Shown here in pieces: positions 34,018-41,463 of a stretch of 64,000 nt of DNA. This DNA comes from Aeromicrobium ginsengisoli. GTDB lineage: Bacteria; Actinomycetota; Actinomycetes; Propionibacteriales; Nocardioidaceae. The notes under the pieces were generated by a model, which was not told the DNA's origin, searched no databases, and saw nothing but the letters and a program-made list of their open reading frames with translations. The stretch lies in NCBI RefSeq assembly GCF_004134905.2, contig NZ_SDPQ02000001.1, forward strand, positions 744,001 through 808,000, written 5' to 3'. Numbering within the stretch: position 1 is the stretch's first letter; each line of letters opens with the position of its first letter. A program made the translations under genes and the position numbers.

Positions 34018-34631
34018 TCGCCATCCTGACGCCGCTGCTGTACTCCCTCGGCCCTGCCGCGTTGCTGCTGATCATGGCAGTAGTGTTCGCCGAGAGTGGA
34101 CTGCTCGTCGGGTTCTTCCTGCCGGGCGACTCGCTGCTGTTCCTCGCGGGCGCCCTCGTCGCATCGCACGTCATTTCGCTGCCGGTCTGGCTGCTCGGTC
34201 TCGGTGTCTTCGCGGCCGCTGTGCTCGGTGACCAGGTCGGCTACTCGATCGGGCGGCGACTCGGGCCGCGGCTGTTCTCGCGGCCGGACTCGCGACTGTT
34301 CTCCCAGGCCAACGCAGACCGCGCCAGCCAGTTCTTCGACCACCACGGCTCGGGCGCGGTGATTCTGGCGCGATTCGTCCCCGTCATTCGGACATGCGTA
34401 CCGGCTGTCGCGGGAGTCGCGCACATGCCCCGCCGCCGCTTCAGCATCTACAACCTGGTGGGCGGCGCCGCGTGGTCGGTCTCGATCGTGACGGTCGGCT
34501 ACCTCTTCGGCGGCATCACCTTCGTCGCCGCCCACATCGAGCTCATCACCATCGGGCTCGCCGCACTGTCAGTCGTACCGGCAACCGTCGCGTACGCGCG
34601 CAACCGTCGCGGGCGTCCCGTGCGTGCCTGA
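34014..34631 (+). CDS. DedA-family membrane protein (SNARE-associated/VTT domain)
   Basis: A 205-aa DedA protein with the family landmarks GFFLPGDSLLFLAGAL near residue 35, VGYSIGRRLGPRLF, and the Arg-containing ARFVPVIRTCVPAVAGVAHM motif. DedA proteins flip polyprenyl-phosphate or phospholipids and depend on membrane potential. Being adjacent to a PAP2 phosphatase suggests joint recycling of undecaprenyl phosphate. Leaderless start under its own TCAGG-type promoter. Confidence 0.93.
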   Translation: MIAILTPLLYSLGPAALLLIMAVVFAESGLLVGFFLPGDSLLFLAGALVASHVISLPVWLLGLGVFAAAVLGDQVGYSIGRRLGPRLFSRPDSRLFSQANADRASQFFDHHGSGAVILARFVPVIRTCVPAVAGVAHMPRRRFSIYNLVGGAAWSVSIVTVGYLFGGITFVAAHIELITIGLAALSVVPATVAYARNRRGRPVRA

Positions 34632-34634
34632 TGG

Positions 34635-34666
34635 TCAGGTTGCGATCAGGCGCAGCCAACTAGCGT
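34635..34666 (+). promoter_or_regulatory. TCAGG-type direct repeat and promoter, COG4705-like gene 2
   Basis: TCAGG (34635-34639), N6, TCAGG (34646-34650), N10, TAGCGT (34661-34666), N8, GTG 34675. Confidence 0.7.
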
Positions 34667-34674
34667 CCTGTCAC

Positions 34675-35472
34675 GTGCCCACACGAACCTTCCGCGCGAC
34701 CAAGGTCCCCGAGGTCTTCCTCCTCTTTTGGATCATCAAGCTGCTGACGACCGGTATGGGTGAAGCCGGATCCGACTTCCTGGGGTCTGTCAGCATCCCG
34801 TTGGCCGCCCTGATCGGGATCGGTGGGTTCTTCGTGGTCCTGTGGCTGCAGCTGCGAGCCGACCGCTACCACCCGGTCCGTTACTGGACCACGGTCTTGA
34901 GCGTCGCACTGTTCGGCACGATGATCGCCGACGGACCGCATGTCGCGCTGGGCACGCCGTACGCGGTGGACTCCGCGATCTATTTCGTCCTGCTGTGCGG
35001 ACTCCTGGCGTGGTGGAAAGCCAGCGAGGGCACGCTCTCGGTGCACTCGATCACCACCAATCGGCGCGAGCGATTCTACTGGGGCGCCGTCCTGCTCACC
35101 TTCGGCCTCGGCACGGCGGTCGGCGACGCGACAGCGATCGAGATGGGTCTCGGGTTCGCCTGGTCGATCCTCCTGTTCGGAATCCTCATCCTGGTCCCAC
35201 TCGCGCTGTGGCGAGTCGGGCTCGACGCCACCATTGCGTTCTGGGCGGCCTACGTGCTGACTCGCCCCCTTGGGGCGTCGGTCGCCGACTGGCTCGGCAA
35301 GTCGCACTCCGCAGGTGGACTGGGCTGGGGCGACGGGACCATCACCGGGTTGGCACTGCTGATCTTCGCCGCCTTGGTCACGTATGTCGCTGTCACCCAC
35401 AGCGACACCGAGGGTGCCCACGGATCCGTTCGGGACGCCGAACTTCCAGAGGACGAGCTCGACGCGGTCTAA
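34675..35472 (+). CDS. COG4705-like integral membrane protein, copy 2
   Basis: A 265-aa paralogue of the protein at 32418, with the same internal repeats: TTGMGEAGSDFLG, GTMIADGPHVAL, GTAVGDATAIEM and GASVADWLG, plus KVPEVFLLFWIIK and FWAAYVLTRPLGAS. The acidic tail (AELPEDELDAV) is cytosolic if helix counts are even. GTG 34675 is chosen because the -10 hexamer lies just upstream and the longer frame would run into dedA. Function unknown. Confidence 0.8.
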   Translation: MPTRTFRATKVPEVFLLFWIIKLLTTGMGEAGSDFLGSVSIPLAALIGIGGFFVVLWLQLRADRYHPVRYWTTVLSVALFGTMIADGPHVALGTPYAVDSAIYFVLLCGLLAWWKASEGTLSVHSITTNRRERFYWGAVLLTFGLGTAVGDATAIEMGLGFAWSILLFGILILVPLALWRVGLDATIAFWAAYVLTRPLGASVADWLGKSHSAGGLGWGDGTITGLALLIFAALVTYVAVTHSDTEGAHGSVRDAELPEDELDAV

Positions 35473-35513
35473 GGAAAGTCGTCCGGCGTGGCAGCAGCCG
35501 GGAGACTATCTCC

Positions 35514-36266
35514 ATGAGTGGGGTTGACGCAGTGCAGTCGGGGATAGCCGTCCTGGTCTTGCTCGGAATCACGATCACCACGTCGAGCTTGGCGCGGGTA
35601 CGCATTCGAGCCGACGTATTGATCGCGCTTGCACGCGGAGCCGTTCAAATGGTGGCGATTGCGCTGGTCATCGGTTGGGTCTTTCGACACCCTGAAGGCG
35701 TCGCCGTCTATCTCGGCGTGATGCTGGTCGCCGCATCGATCACCTCAGCCAGACGGATCCAGTGCGGCATGGCACTGGCGCCGCTGCTCGGGCTGGCAAT
35801 CGGCGCTGGCACTACTTGCGCAGTGATCCCCGTCCTCGCCAGCGGGGCCCTGCAGATGCAGTCCGAGACCATCGTGCCTTTCACCGCCCAGATCATCGGC
35901 GGATCCATGACCGCCGCGTCGCTCACCGGCGTGAGGCTGCGCGACGACGTGGCCCGCGACTGGGGACAGATTGAAGCGTGGCTCTCCCTCGGCGCGACAC
36001 CCCGCCAAGCCGTGGCCGACTTCGGACGCATCGCTGCCGGCAGGGCACTGATACCAGCGATTGACCAAACTCGAAGCGCGGGCCTGGTCACACTTCCCGG
36101 AGCCTTCGTCGGCCTCTTGCTGGGCGGCGCATCTCCAGGCGAAGCAGCCGAGGTCCAGCTGCTCGTCCTCGCTGGGCTGCTTGCTGCCGAGACCGTAGCG
36201 GCCGTCCTGACCGCGCGATCCCTGGCCACATGGCTGGGCACCACCCGACCAGTCACCATCAACTGA
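35514..36266 (+). CDS. FetB/UPF0014-family ABC-type permease
   Basis: A 250-aa membrane protein of the UPF0014 family (E. coli FetB, part of an iron exporter). Signatures are ARGAVQMVAIALVIGWVF, SLGATPRQAV and ALIPAIDQTRSAGLVTLPGAF followed by GLLLGGASP. The partner ATPase FetA is not present next to it, so it either uses an ATPase from elsewhere or has a different role. ATG 35514 follows GAGACT by 6 nt. Adjacent to a ZIP transporter with a DtxR-like box, so metal homeostasis is a fair guess. Confidence 0.85.
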   Translation: MSGVDAVQSGIAVLVLLGITITTSSLARVRIRADVLIALARGAVQMVAIALVIGWVFRHPEGVAVYLGVMLVAASITSARRIQCGMALAPLLGLAIGAGTTCAVIPVLASGALQMQSETIVPFTAQIIGGSMTAASLTGVRLRDDVARDWGQIEAWLSLGATPRQAVADFGRIAAGRALIPAIDQTRSAGLVTLPGAFVGLLLGGASPGEAAEVQLLVLAGLLAAETVAAVLTARSLATWLGTTRPVTIN

Positions 36267-36335
36267 TCCTCGGGCGCGAGCTCTACGACTTCGAACAACC
36301 TCTGCCGCCTTGACGGATTTGCTCTGGCGTCATGC

Positions 36336-36354
36336 ATAGGTGAGGCTTACCTGC
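36336..36354 (+). promoter_or_regulatory. DtxR/IdeR-like box upstream of the ZIP gene
   Basis: ATAGGTGAGGCTTACCTGC matches the 19-bp DtxR/IdeR consensus TTAGGTTAGGCTAACCTAA at 14 positions and retains the AGGT...ACCT dyad. It lies 22 nt before the ZIP ATG, where a metal-loaded repressor would block expression. Confidence 0.65.
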
Positions 36355-36375
36355 GCACACGTCCAGGAGGAACGC

Positions 36376-37245
36376 ATGACCCTGTCCACCACCTTGCTGC
36401 TCGGCCTGATCGCGGGCGGCGCGATCGTCATCGGCCTCCCCATCGGCAGGCTCAAGCGCCCCGCCCCGCAGCTGCGCATCACACTGAGCGCATCGGCCGT
36501 GGGTGTCCTCCTGTTCCTCTTCTGGGACGTCATGTCAGCAGCCTGGGAACCCATCGACAGCGCCCTCGCCGCGGTGCACGAGGGCGACGGGAGCGCCGGC
36601 CCGATCGTGGGCTACGGAGCGTTGTTCGTCGCCGGGCTCTCCCTCGGACTGCTCGGCCTGGTCGCCTTCGACCGCCACGCCAGCCGGTCGTCGCTCGGAG
36701 ATCAGCGCAGCCAGGCTCCCTCCACATTCCAAGAAGGTGACACCAAGACGGCAACGGGCGTGCGGTGGTCAACGGCCAAACAACTGTCGCTGATGATCGC
36801 GGTAGGAATCGGACTGCACAACTTCGCAGAGGGCCTCGCGATCGGCCAGGCCGCCGCCAGCGACGAGATCGCTCTTGCCACGGTGCTGGTCATCGGGTTC
36901 GCCCTCCACAACGCCACCGAAGGATTCGGCATCGTCGCACCCCTCGCGGGCGACCTCAGCGAGGACGGCCAGACGCAGATGCCCAGCTGGCGTTTCCTCT
37001 TGACGATGGCTGCTATCGGCGGCGGCCCCACATTCGTCGGCGCCGGCATCGGGCACAGCTTCACCTCCGAGCCGGTCAGCGTCGCATTCCTCACCTTGGC
37101 CGCAGGCTCGATCGTCTACGTCATCGCCCAGCTGCTCGGCGTCGTCGCCAAGGCCAAACGCTCCGACCTGGTCGCGCTCGGCCTGCTGATGGGTATCCTC
37201 GCCGGCTTTATCACCGACGGCATCGTGATCGCCGGAGGAGTCTGA
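36376..37245 (+). CDS. ZIP-family divalent metal transporter
   Basis: A 289-aa ZIP (ZupT-like) transporter with eight membrane segments. The metal-site helices are clear: GIGLHNFAEGLAIG (helix IV) near residue 148 and GFALHNATEGFGIV (helix V) near residue 175. A variable cytosolic loop lies between helices III and IV. It moves Zn, Fe or Mn ions. AGGAGGAACGC precedes ATG 36376. The DtxR-like box upstream suggests repression when Fe or Mn is plentiful, favouring an uptake role. Confidence 0.92.
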   Translation: MTLSTTLLLGLIAGGAIVIGLPIGRLKRPAPQLRITLSASAVGVLLFLFWDVMSAAWEPIDSALAAVHEGDGSAGPIVGYGALFVAGLSLGLLGLVAFDRHASRSSLGDQRSQAPSTFQEGDTKTATGVRWSTAKQLSLMIAVGIGLHNFAEGLAIGQAAASDEIALATVLVIGFALHNATEGFGIVAPLAGDLSEDGQTQMPSWRFLLTMAAIGGGPTFVGAGIGHSFTSEPVSVAFLTLAAGSIVYVIAQLLGVVAKAKRSDLVALGLLMGILAGFITDGIVIAGGV

Positions 37246-37276
37246 GGAGCCATCCGGTCCCTGACCGGTTCACCGA

Positions 37277-37308
37277 TCAGGTTGCGTGCAGGTCACGGCC
37301 TGCATCGT
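37277..37308 (+). promoter_or_regulatory. TCAGG-type direct repeat and leaderless promoter, small membrane protein
   Basis: TCAGG (37277-37281), N6, GCAGG (37288-37292), N10, CATCGT (37303-37308), N6, ATG 37315. Confidence 0.65.
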
Positions 37309-37314
37309 GGAACG

Positions 37315-37455
37315 ATGAACGCCAGCGGGCGACGACTCCGAAACACTGGCGGCCGACGCGGTCGCGCGAGCCGGCGGGTGCGTCGCGACCTGCTTCTCAG
37401 TGCCGCACTGCTGTGCGTCCTGATCTGCGTCCAGTTGCTCCGCTTGTGGAGTTGA
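37315..37455 (+). CDS. Small single-pass membrane protein (46 aa)
   Basis: MNASGRRLRNTGGRRGRASR begins a strongly basic cytosolic half, followed by one hydrophobic helix (LLLSAALLCVLICVQLL) and a short tail ending LWS. The 47-codon frame ends at TGA 37453-37455. It is too short for usual gene calling, but its ATG sits exactly where a leaderless transcript from the TCAGG-type promoter would begin. Arg-rich N-in topology is expected. Small proteins like this often modulate sensor kinases or transporters; that is inference. Confidence 0.6.
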   Translation: MNASGRRLRNTGGRRGRASRRVRRDLLLSAALLCVLICVQLLRLWS

Positions 37456-37485
37456 TTGCAGTTGCCCCAGACAAGCAAAGGCCGG

Positions 37486-37517
37486 TCAGGTTCCAATCAG
37501 GAATCAGGCCGTAGATT
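37486..37517 (+). promoter_or_regulatory. TCAGG-type direct repeat and leaderless promoter, leader peptide/DUF2231 gene
   Basis: TCAGG (37486-37490), N6, TCAGG (37497-37501), N10, TAGATT (37512-37517), N7, ATG 37525. Confidence 0.7.
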
Positions 37518-37524
37518 CCTTCGC

Positions 37525-37563
37525 ATGCCATTGAACATCTCCCCCGTCCCCGAGTATGTCTGA
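37525..37563 (+). CDS. Putative 12-residue leader peptide
   Basis: A 13-codon frame (MPLNISPVPEYV, stop TGA 37561-37563) begins at the expected start of the TCAGG-type transcript and ends in TGATG, sharing one base with the ATG of the DUF2231-like gene. That gene has no Shine-Dalgarno sequence of its own, so it may be translated by termination-reinitiation after this leader. Confidence 0.45.
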   Translation: MPLNISPVPEYV

Positions 37564-38030
37564 TGCCGAACGACTTCCACGGGCTGCCCTTGCATCCCCT
37601 GATCGTCCATGCGACGGTCGTCATCGTTCCTCTTGCAGCGTTGACCGTGCTCCTGGCCGCTCTGTGGCCACGATTCCGAGCATGGGCGGGCCCACTGCCG
37701 ACTGGTCTCAGCCTCGTCGGACTGGCGTTGGTGCCCCTCTCCACCTCGACCGGAGAGACCCTCGAACGACACGTGGCCCATTCAGCGCTTCTCGAGCGAC
37801 ACACCCACCTTGCGGACGGACTGCTGCCATGGATGATCGGCTTGGCCGTAGTGGCTTCCATCAGCTTTGCAGTCCAGCGACTTGGACGAGCCAAGTCCGT
37901 GCACCGTTCGATCCCGATCGTGCTCGCGGTTTTGACCCTCATCGTCGTCGTAGGCGCCACAGTCCAGGTGGTCCGGATTGGCGAGAGCGGCGCCAAGGCC
38001 GCGTGGGCCGACACCAACATGTCCTCGTGA
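37563..38030 (+). CDS. DUF2231-like membrane protein
   Basis: A 155-aa protein opening FHGLPLHPLIVHATVVIVPL, the hallmark of DUF2231 membrane proteins (paired His in the first helix, which in some relatives binds haem). Four helices: residues about 13-33, 44-62, 94-113 and 122-141. A His-rich loop (ERHVAHSALLERHTHLADG) sits between helices two and three. Start ATG 37563 is coupled to the 12-residue leader. Function unknown; redox or metal sensing is possible. Confidence 0.8.
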   Translation: MPNDFHGLPLHPLIVHATVVIVPLAALTVLLAALWPRFRAWAGPLPTGLSLVGLALVPLSTSTGETLERHVAHSALLERHTHLADGLLPWMIGLAVVASISFAVQRLGRAKSVHRSIPIVLAVLTLIVVVGATVQVVRIGESGAKAAWADTNMSS

Positions 38031-38163
38031 GGCGAAAACCCCTGAGCAATGGCGCACATCGAAGCTCAGGAGGCCACTCGACCCAGACTCCGCCCGGAAG
38101 CGCTCCGTGAACCAACGGCAGCACGCCGACGTAGCCGGGCCGGTGGCAAATCTGGCTGCTACA

Positions 38164-38313
38164 TCAGTGAGACTCGTGGGTAGACCTACTGGAAATCATC
38201 TTCGAACCCGTTCAAGCCTCTCATCGAGTCGCTCTTACCGAGTATCTGCACCCCAGCCACGATGAGATCGAACGCCGGGTGTTGGGCCTTGTCGACGGCC
38301 TCAAGGTGTCCTG
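38164..38313 (+). pseudogene. Possible 3' remnant of a lost gene
   Basis: After an in-frame stop, a frame without a start codon reads WVDLLEIIFEPVQASHRVAL then TEYLHPSHDEIERRVLGLVDGLKVS and a stop. The amphipathic, codon-biased text looks like a real protein C-terminus whose 5' part is missing. No family is recognised. The rest of the 38031-38392 gap shows only the hairpin at 38360-38387. Confidence 0.35.
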
Positions 38314-38359
38314 ACAGGCTTCGCGTTCTGAACAGCAAGACCAGCGCGAATGCGTTCGG

Positions 38360-38387
38360 CAACTGCGACGCGCTCGCGTCGCAGTTG
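38360..38387. terminator. Hairpin at the end of the minus-strand hypothetical gene
   Basis: CAACTGCGACG (38360-38370) pairs with CGTCGCAGTTG (38377-38387) across a 6-nt loop. It sits 5 nt beyond the stop of the gene at 38393. Confidence 0.7.
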
Positions 38388-38392
38388 CACCC

Positions 38393-38803
38393 TCATGCGA
38401 TCGGTAAGAACCGCTCCAGAAACGCGGCCGCGAGCTTCCGCCAACCATCTGCGGGGATGTCTCCGTCAATGGAATCTGCGGCCTGCTCGGCATCGACCTG
38501 CCCCTCGGACCAGACGCCACGCGGGTAGATGACCCACTCACCACCATCGTTCTGCCAGTACAGGTTGAAGCTGCGCTTGCGTTCGTCGACACGGGTCATC
38601 GCCCAGATCCCATCAAGCCCCTTGGACAGGTCGGTGGTCACCTGCGGAAAGCGCGCCTTGTACTCCCACCCACGCCAAGCTCCGGTGAACGAGAGGTCAA
38701 TTCGGACCTTGTCGTACGGGAGCGCGCCCTGATCACACATGAGGAGCCCGAGCGCCACTCCGTCGGACACAGCGTTACGCTGCCTGGTCGCGGAGAGGCT
38801 CAT
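38393..38803 (-). CDS. Hypothetical protein
   Basis: A 136-aa soluble protein of unknown family; KVRIDLSFTGAWRGWEYKAR and SFNLYWQNDGGEWVIYPRGV suggest a beta-rich fold. ATG 38803 is preferred because TAGCGT lies 7 nt upstream; the frame would otherwise extend 17 codons. It follows the 366-aa gene on the same strand by 28 nt. Within the accessory/defence part of the element. Confidence 0.6.
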   Translation of the reverse strand: MSLSATRQRNAVSDGVALGLLMCDQGALPYDKVRIDLSFTGAWRGWEYKARFPQVTTDLSKGLDGIWAMTRVDERKRSFNLYWQNDGGEWVIYPRGVWSEGQVDAEQAADSIDGDIPADGWRKLAAAFLERFLPIA

Positions 38804-38831
38804 GTTCGGCACGCTAGCTGCTGCAGGCTCA

Positions 38832-39932
38832 TCAGGCGCCACGACCGATGGCACGCCAAGATTGCTGGGACAACAGGCGGATCACTTTCTCGGGCTCGGT
38901 GACAAGCGCGGCCATCTGACTGACGCGCTCCGAGAAGCGATCTGGCTCGACGCACCCGACGGCACCTCGCCAGCTCCGAAGGCCCTGCTGGAAGTCGACA
39001 ACCACCATCGGTGAGATATCAGGCATGTAGAGGCGCGCGAGTTCATCTTCAAAGGCGGTCCACTTCTCGTAGACCTCCATTTGACGATCGGCGGCAACTC
39101 GGCCAAGGCCGTCAGGATCGGGACGCAGCCCGAACTTCATGAGCCTGCGCTCATACACGGATACGTCGCGCAGCATCGCTGATGCCTGGTCAGATTCACG
39201 CTGAGCGACAACTACGTCGGATGCACCGACCGGATCGGTACCCGGGACTTCATCAGCAAGCTGTGCGACTGGAACGGCGATTTGCTGCACGCTCGCCAGC
39301 GCGTCTGGCTGCACGGCGACGGAGAGGGTGCCCTCGGCCTCATGCGCGTTGAGATAGCGGACCACATCGACACCCGATGCTTCGAGCTCAGGAACAGTCA
39401 GTTGCGCCGCCTCATCAAGGTTCTCGTCGCGATAACCCTCCTCAATTCGCAGTCCCGGTCGAAGCTTGACCCGGTAGAGATGGAACTGTGCACCACCGTC
39501 GGCTTGATCGCGCATCCGTCTGAACATGTTCTCTACCGCGGCCTCGTATGTGCCGAGATGGAAGGCCTGGGTCGTGACCTTCTCGAGGGCACGCTCGACG
39601 CTGAACCCGAGTCGCCCCGCTGACTCCTTCAACTTCAGCTTCGTCTGATTGGCATAGTCCGGCGACGGCCAGTTGGGCCAGGTGCTGGTGTGGTACCAGG
39701 CAAACCGCGAGACCATCTCGTCGTCAAGGGCCAAATCATGCTCATCTCGGATCGCGATGACGGCGCGACCGAAATGAATACCTGCACCACAATGCTCGCA
39801 GTCGAGATGGGCCTCATTGATCTCATCCGCGTAGTCCCGCGCAGACAGCAACGACGACCGTCCACACTCGCACCTCATCCGGTAGCCATAGTTGAAGCCG
39901 TCCCGGCGTTCAACGAGCTGATCCTGAGGCAC
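38832..39932 (-). CDS. Hypothetical protein with N-terminal zinc-ribbon-like motif
   Basis: A 366-aa soluble protein. Near the N-terminus, RCECGRSSLLSARDYADEIN and HLDCEHCGAGIHFG give a CxC...CxxC set that could bind zinc, as in degenerate zinc ribbons. The middle (residues about 120-250) and the helical C-terminus (RDVSVYERRLMKFGLRPDPD) match nothing I recognise. GTG 39932 follows TAGCAT by 6 nt. The neighbourhood (HEPN-like gene upstream) suggests a defence or mobile-element role, but that is inference. Confidence 0.6.
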   Translation of the reverse strand: MPQDQLVERRDGFNYGYRMRCECGRSSLLSARDYADEINEAHLDCEHCGAGIHFGRAVIAIRDEHDLALDDEMVSRFAWYHTSTWPNWPSPDYANQTKLKLKESAGRLGFSVERALEKVTTQAFHLGTYEAAVENMFRRMRDQADGGAQFHLYRVKLRPGLRIEEGYRDENLDEAAQLTVPELEASGVDVVRYLNAHEAEGTLSVAVQPDALASVQQIAVPVAQLADEVPGTDPVGASDVVVAQRESDQASAMLRDVSVYERRLMKFGLRPDPDGLGRVAADRQMEVYEKWTAFEDELARLYMPDISPMVVVDFQQGLRSWRGAVGCVEPDRFSERVSQMAALVTEPEKVIRLLSQQSWRAIGRGA

Positions 39933-40005
39933 TCCGCCATGCTAGGCGGGCGGACTGACACGTCTCGCGAGACAACCACATCGTCGATGGATCCAATTAC
40001 CGGGC

Positions 40006-41313
40006 CTAGAGACGCTCGTACGGTCGGCGCATCGCATCGAACCGGAGGTTGCCTTCGATCACCGATGGTGTCGCGCCGAGCCGTCCCGCGACCCACACTC
40101 TGAAGACAAGACGCGCTTCTCGCAGGAGGTTCAACATTTCGAGCGAGTCTGGATCGTCATGATCCGGGTGCTTGACTCGCCTGTAGGCATCTGCGAGCCG
40201 CAGAACCCAGTCGTCCAAATCGAAACCGATGTCTGAGCGAATCTGACCAGTCACCCGTCGCAAATGTTCCCGGATGCGCTGCCCGGGGTTCTCACCCGCC
40301 TCAACTCCGATGTGATGCCCAATGTGCTCAAGAGCTGCCGCAGCCTCCGACAGCGTTGTCTCCAACGCCCCGCCTGGGCGACCGACAGTATGCAGCATCG
40401 CTGCGACTCCACGTCCGAAGCGATCTCGCAATGCAAACCATCGCCCGACTCCCACCGCTCCGATCTCCTCGAACGTGAACAGGAATCGGCTCCGAGACAC
40501 CTCGGTGGGTCGCTCGAGGGCATAGGTGAAGACGGGTGCCCACCGCGGCCCAATCGCGTCTCCTGACATAACAGTCTCGGGATCGTTCTTCTGCTGCACC
40601 TCAACGTCCGTGAATCCGTAGCGCTGCCAACCAGCAACCACCAGCAACTGACGAAGTGCGTTGTGAACATCGAGGTGCTGATCCCACGTCCGAGCTGAAG
40701 ACGCTTCCGTCCGCAAGTGCACGCGATCACTGATCTTGCTGCCTCCAGGATGCGGAGATATCGAGAAGGAGTACCAATTCTCAATCGACGCGTTCAGCCG
40801 CCTTCCAACCTTGACTGACGGCTTCGCCTCGAGCGTGATGACGTCCCTGTGGTTCTCAACCGCGTCCTTTTGTCGCTCGTGCGAGACCGCTCCGAGTGGA
40901 ATCCACTCATCGAGGCCCTGAAGATGCGTCCGCATGCCGTTGATACGTGAATACGCTCGTCCCTGCTGGCCACATGCCACCGCAAATCGAAAGCTCGTTG
41001 AGCCTTGGTCAACCCGCGACGAAGATCCCAGCGTGGAACCAGACCTGCGCGGTTCGACCAGACACACATGACCCAAGTGATCGGCGAACCACACGACCTC
41101 CGGTACTCGATACTCGTGGCGCGTGTAATCCGGATCGTCTCCCCAAGTAACAGTCCGACCGAGGAACCGTCGTCGTAGAACCTCCGAATCAAAGTAGGAC
41201 ACCACCAAACGCACTTCCGCGCCTGTGTCGTGCAACATGGCCGGGTAGTCATCGACACCGCGGTCCCAGCAGAACCCGACTCGCGGATCGTTCGCCTGCA
41301 AATCATTCGCCAT
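40006..41313 (-). CDS. HEPN-type protein, possibly ApeA-like anti-phage factor
   Basis: A protein of about 435 aa. The N-terminal half begins RVGFCWDRGVDDYPAMLHDT and includes ENWYSFSISPHPGGSK; it looks like the beta-rich N-terminal domain of ApeA-type proteins. The C-terminal third is helical and ends near LADAYRRVKHPDHDD, an Rx(4-6)H-like motif as in HEPN ribonucleases. ApeA cleaves RNA during phage infection. ATG 41313 or the upstream GTG 41370 may be the start; a GATCAT hexamer favours the former. It is divergent from the relaxase. The family call is tentative. Confidence 0.5.
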   Translation of the reverse strand: MANDLQANDPRVGFCWDRGVDDYPAMLHDTGAEVRLVVSYFDSEVLRRRFLGRTVTWGDDPDYTRHEYRVPEVVWFADHLGHVCLVEPRRSGSTLGSSSRVDQGSTSFRFAVACGQQGRAYSRINGMRTHLQGLDEWIPLGAVSHERQKDAVENHRDVITLEAKPSVKVGRRLNASIENWYSFSISPHPGGSKISDRVHLRTEASSARTWDQHLDVHNALRQLLVVAGWQRYGFTDVEVQQKNDPETVMSGDAIGPRWAPVFTYALERPTEVSRSRFLFTFEEIGAVGVGRWFALRDRFGRGVAAMLHTVGRPGGALETTLSEAAAALEHIGHHIGVEAGENPGQRIREHLRRVTGQIRSDIGFDLDDWVLRLADAYRRVKHPDHDDPDSLEMLNLLREARLVFRVWVAGRLGATPSVIEGNLRFDAMRRPYERL

Positions 41314-41463
41314 GTAGCTGATGATCCACGCCACCGCCGACGTATTGCGGCGCGAATGATCCCCAGTCACGAATTTGAAGGATCGAACATCGACACACCT
41401 CTTTCATCGAGGGTGCCCGAAGTGGCCACTCGCGCTGATTTCTCGGCCTTGGGGAACGTGACC

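Noticed and set aside
41371..41463. oriT candidate between the HEPN-like gene and the relaxase
   Set aside because: The location is plausible, but no convincing inverted repeat with a nic-like sequence was found by eye.
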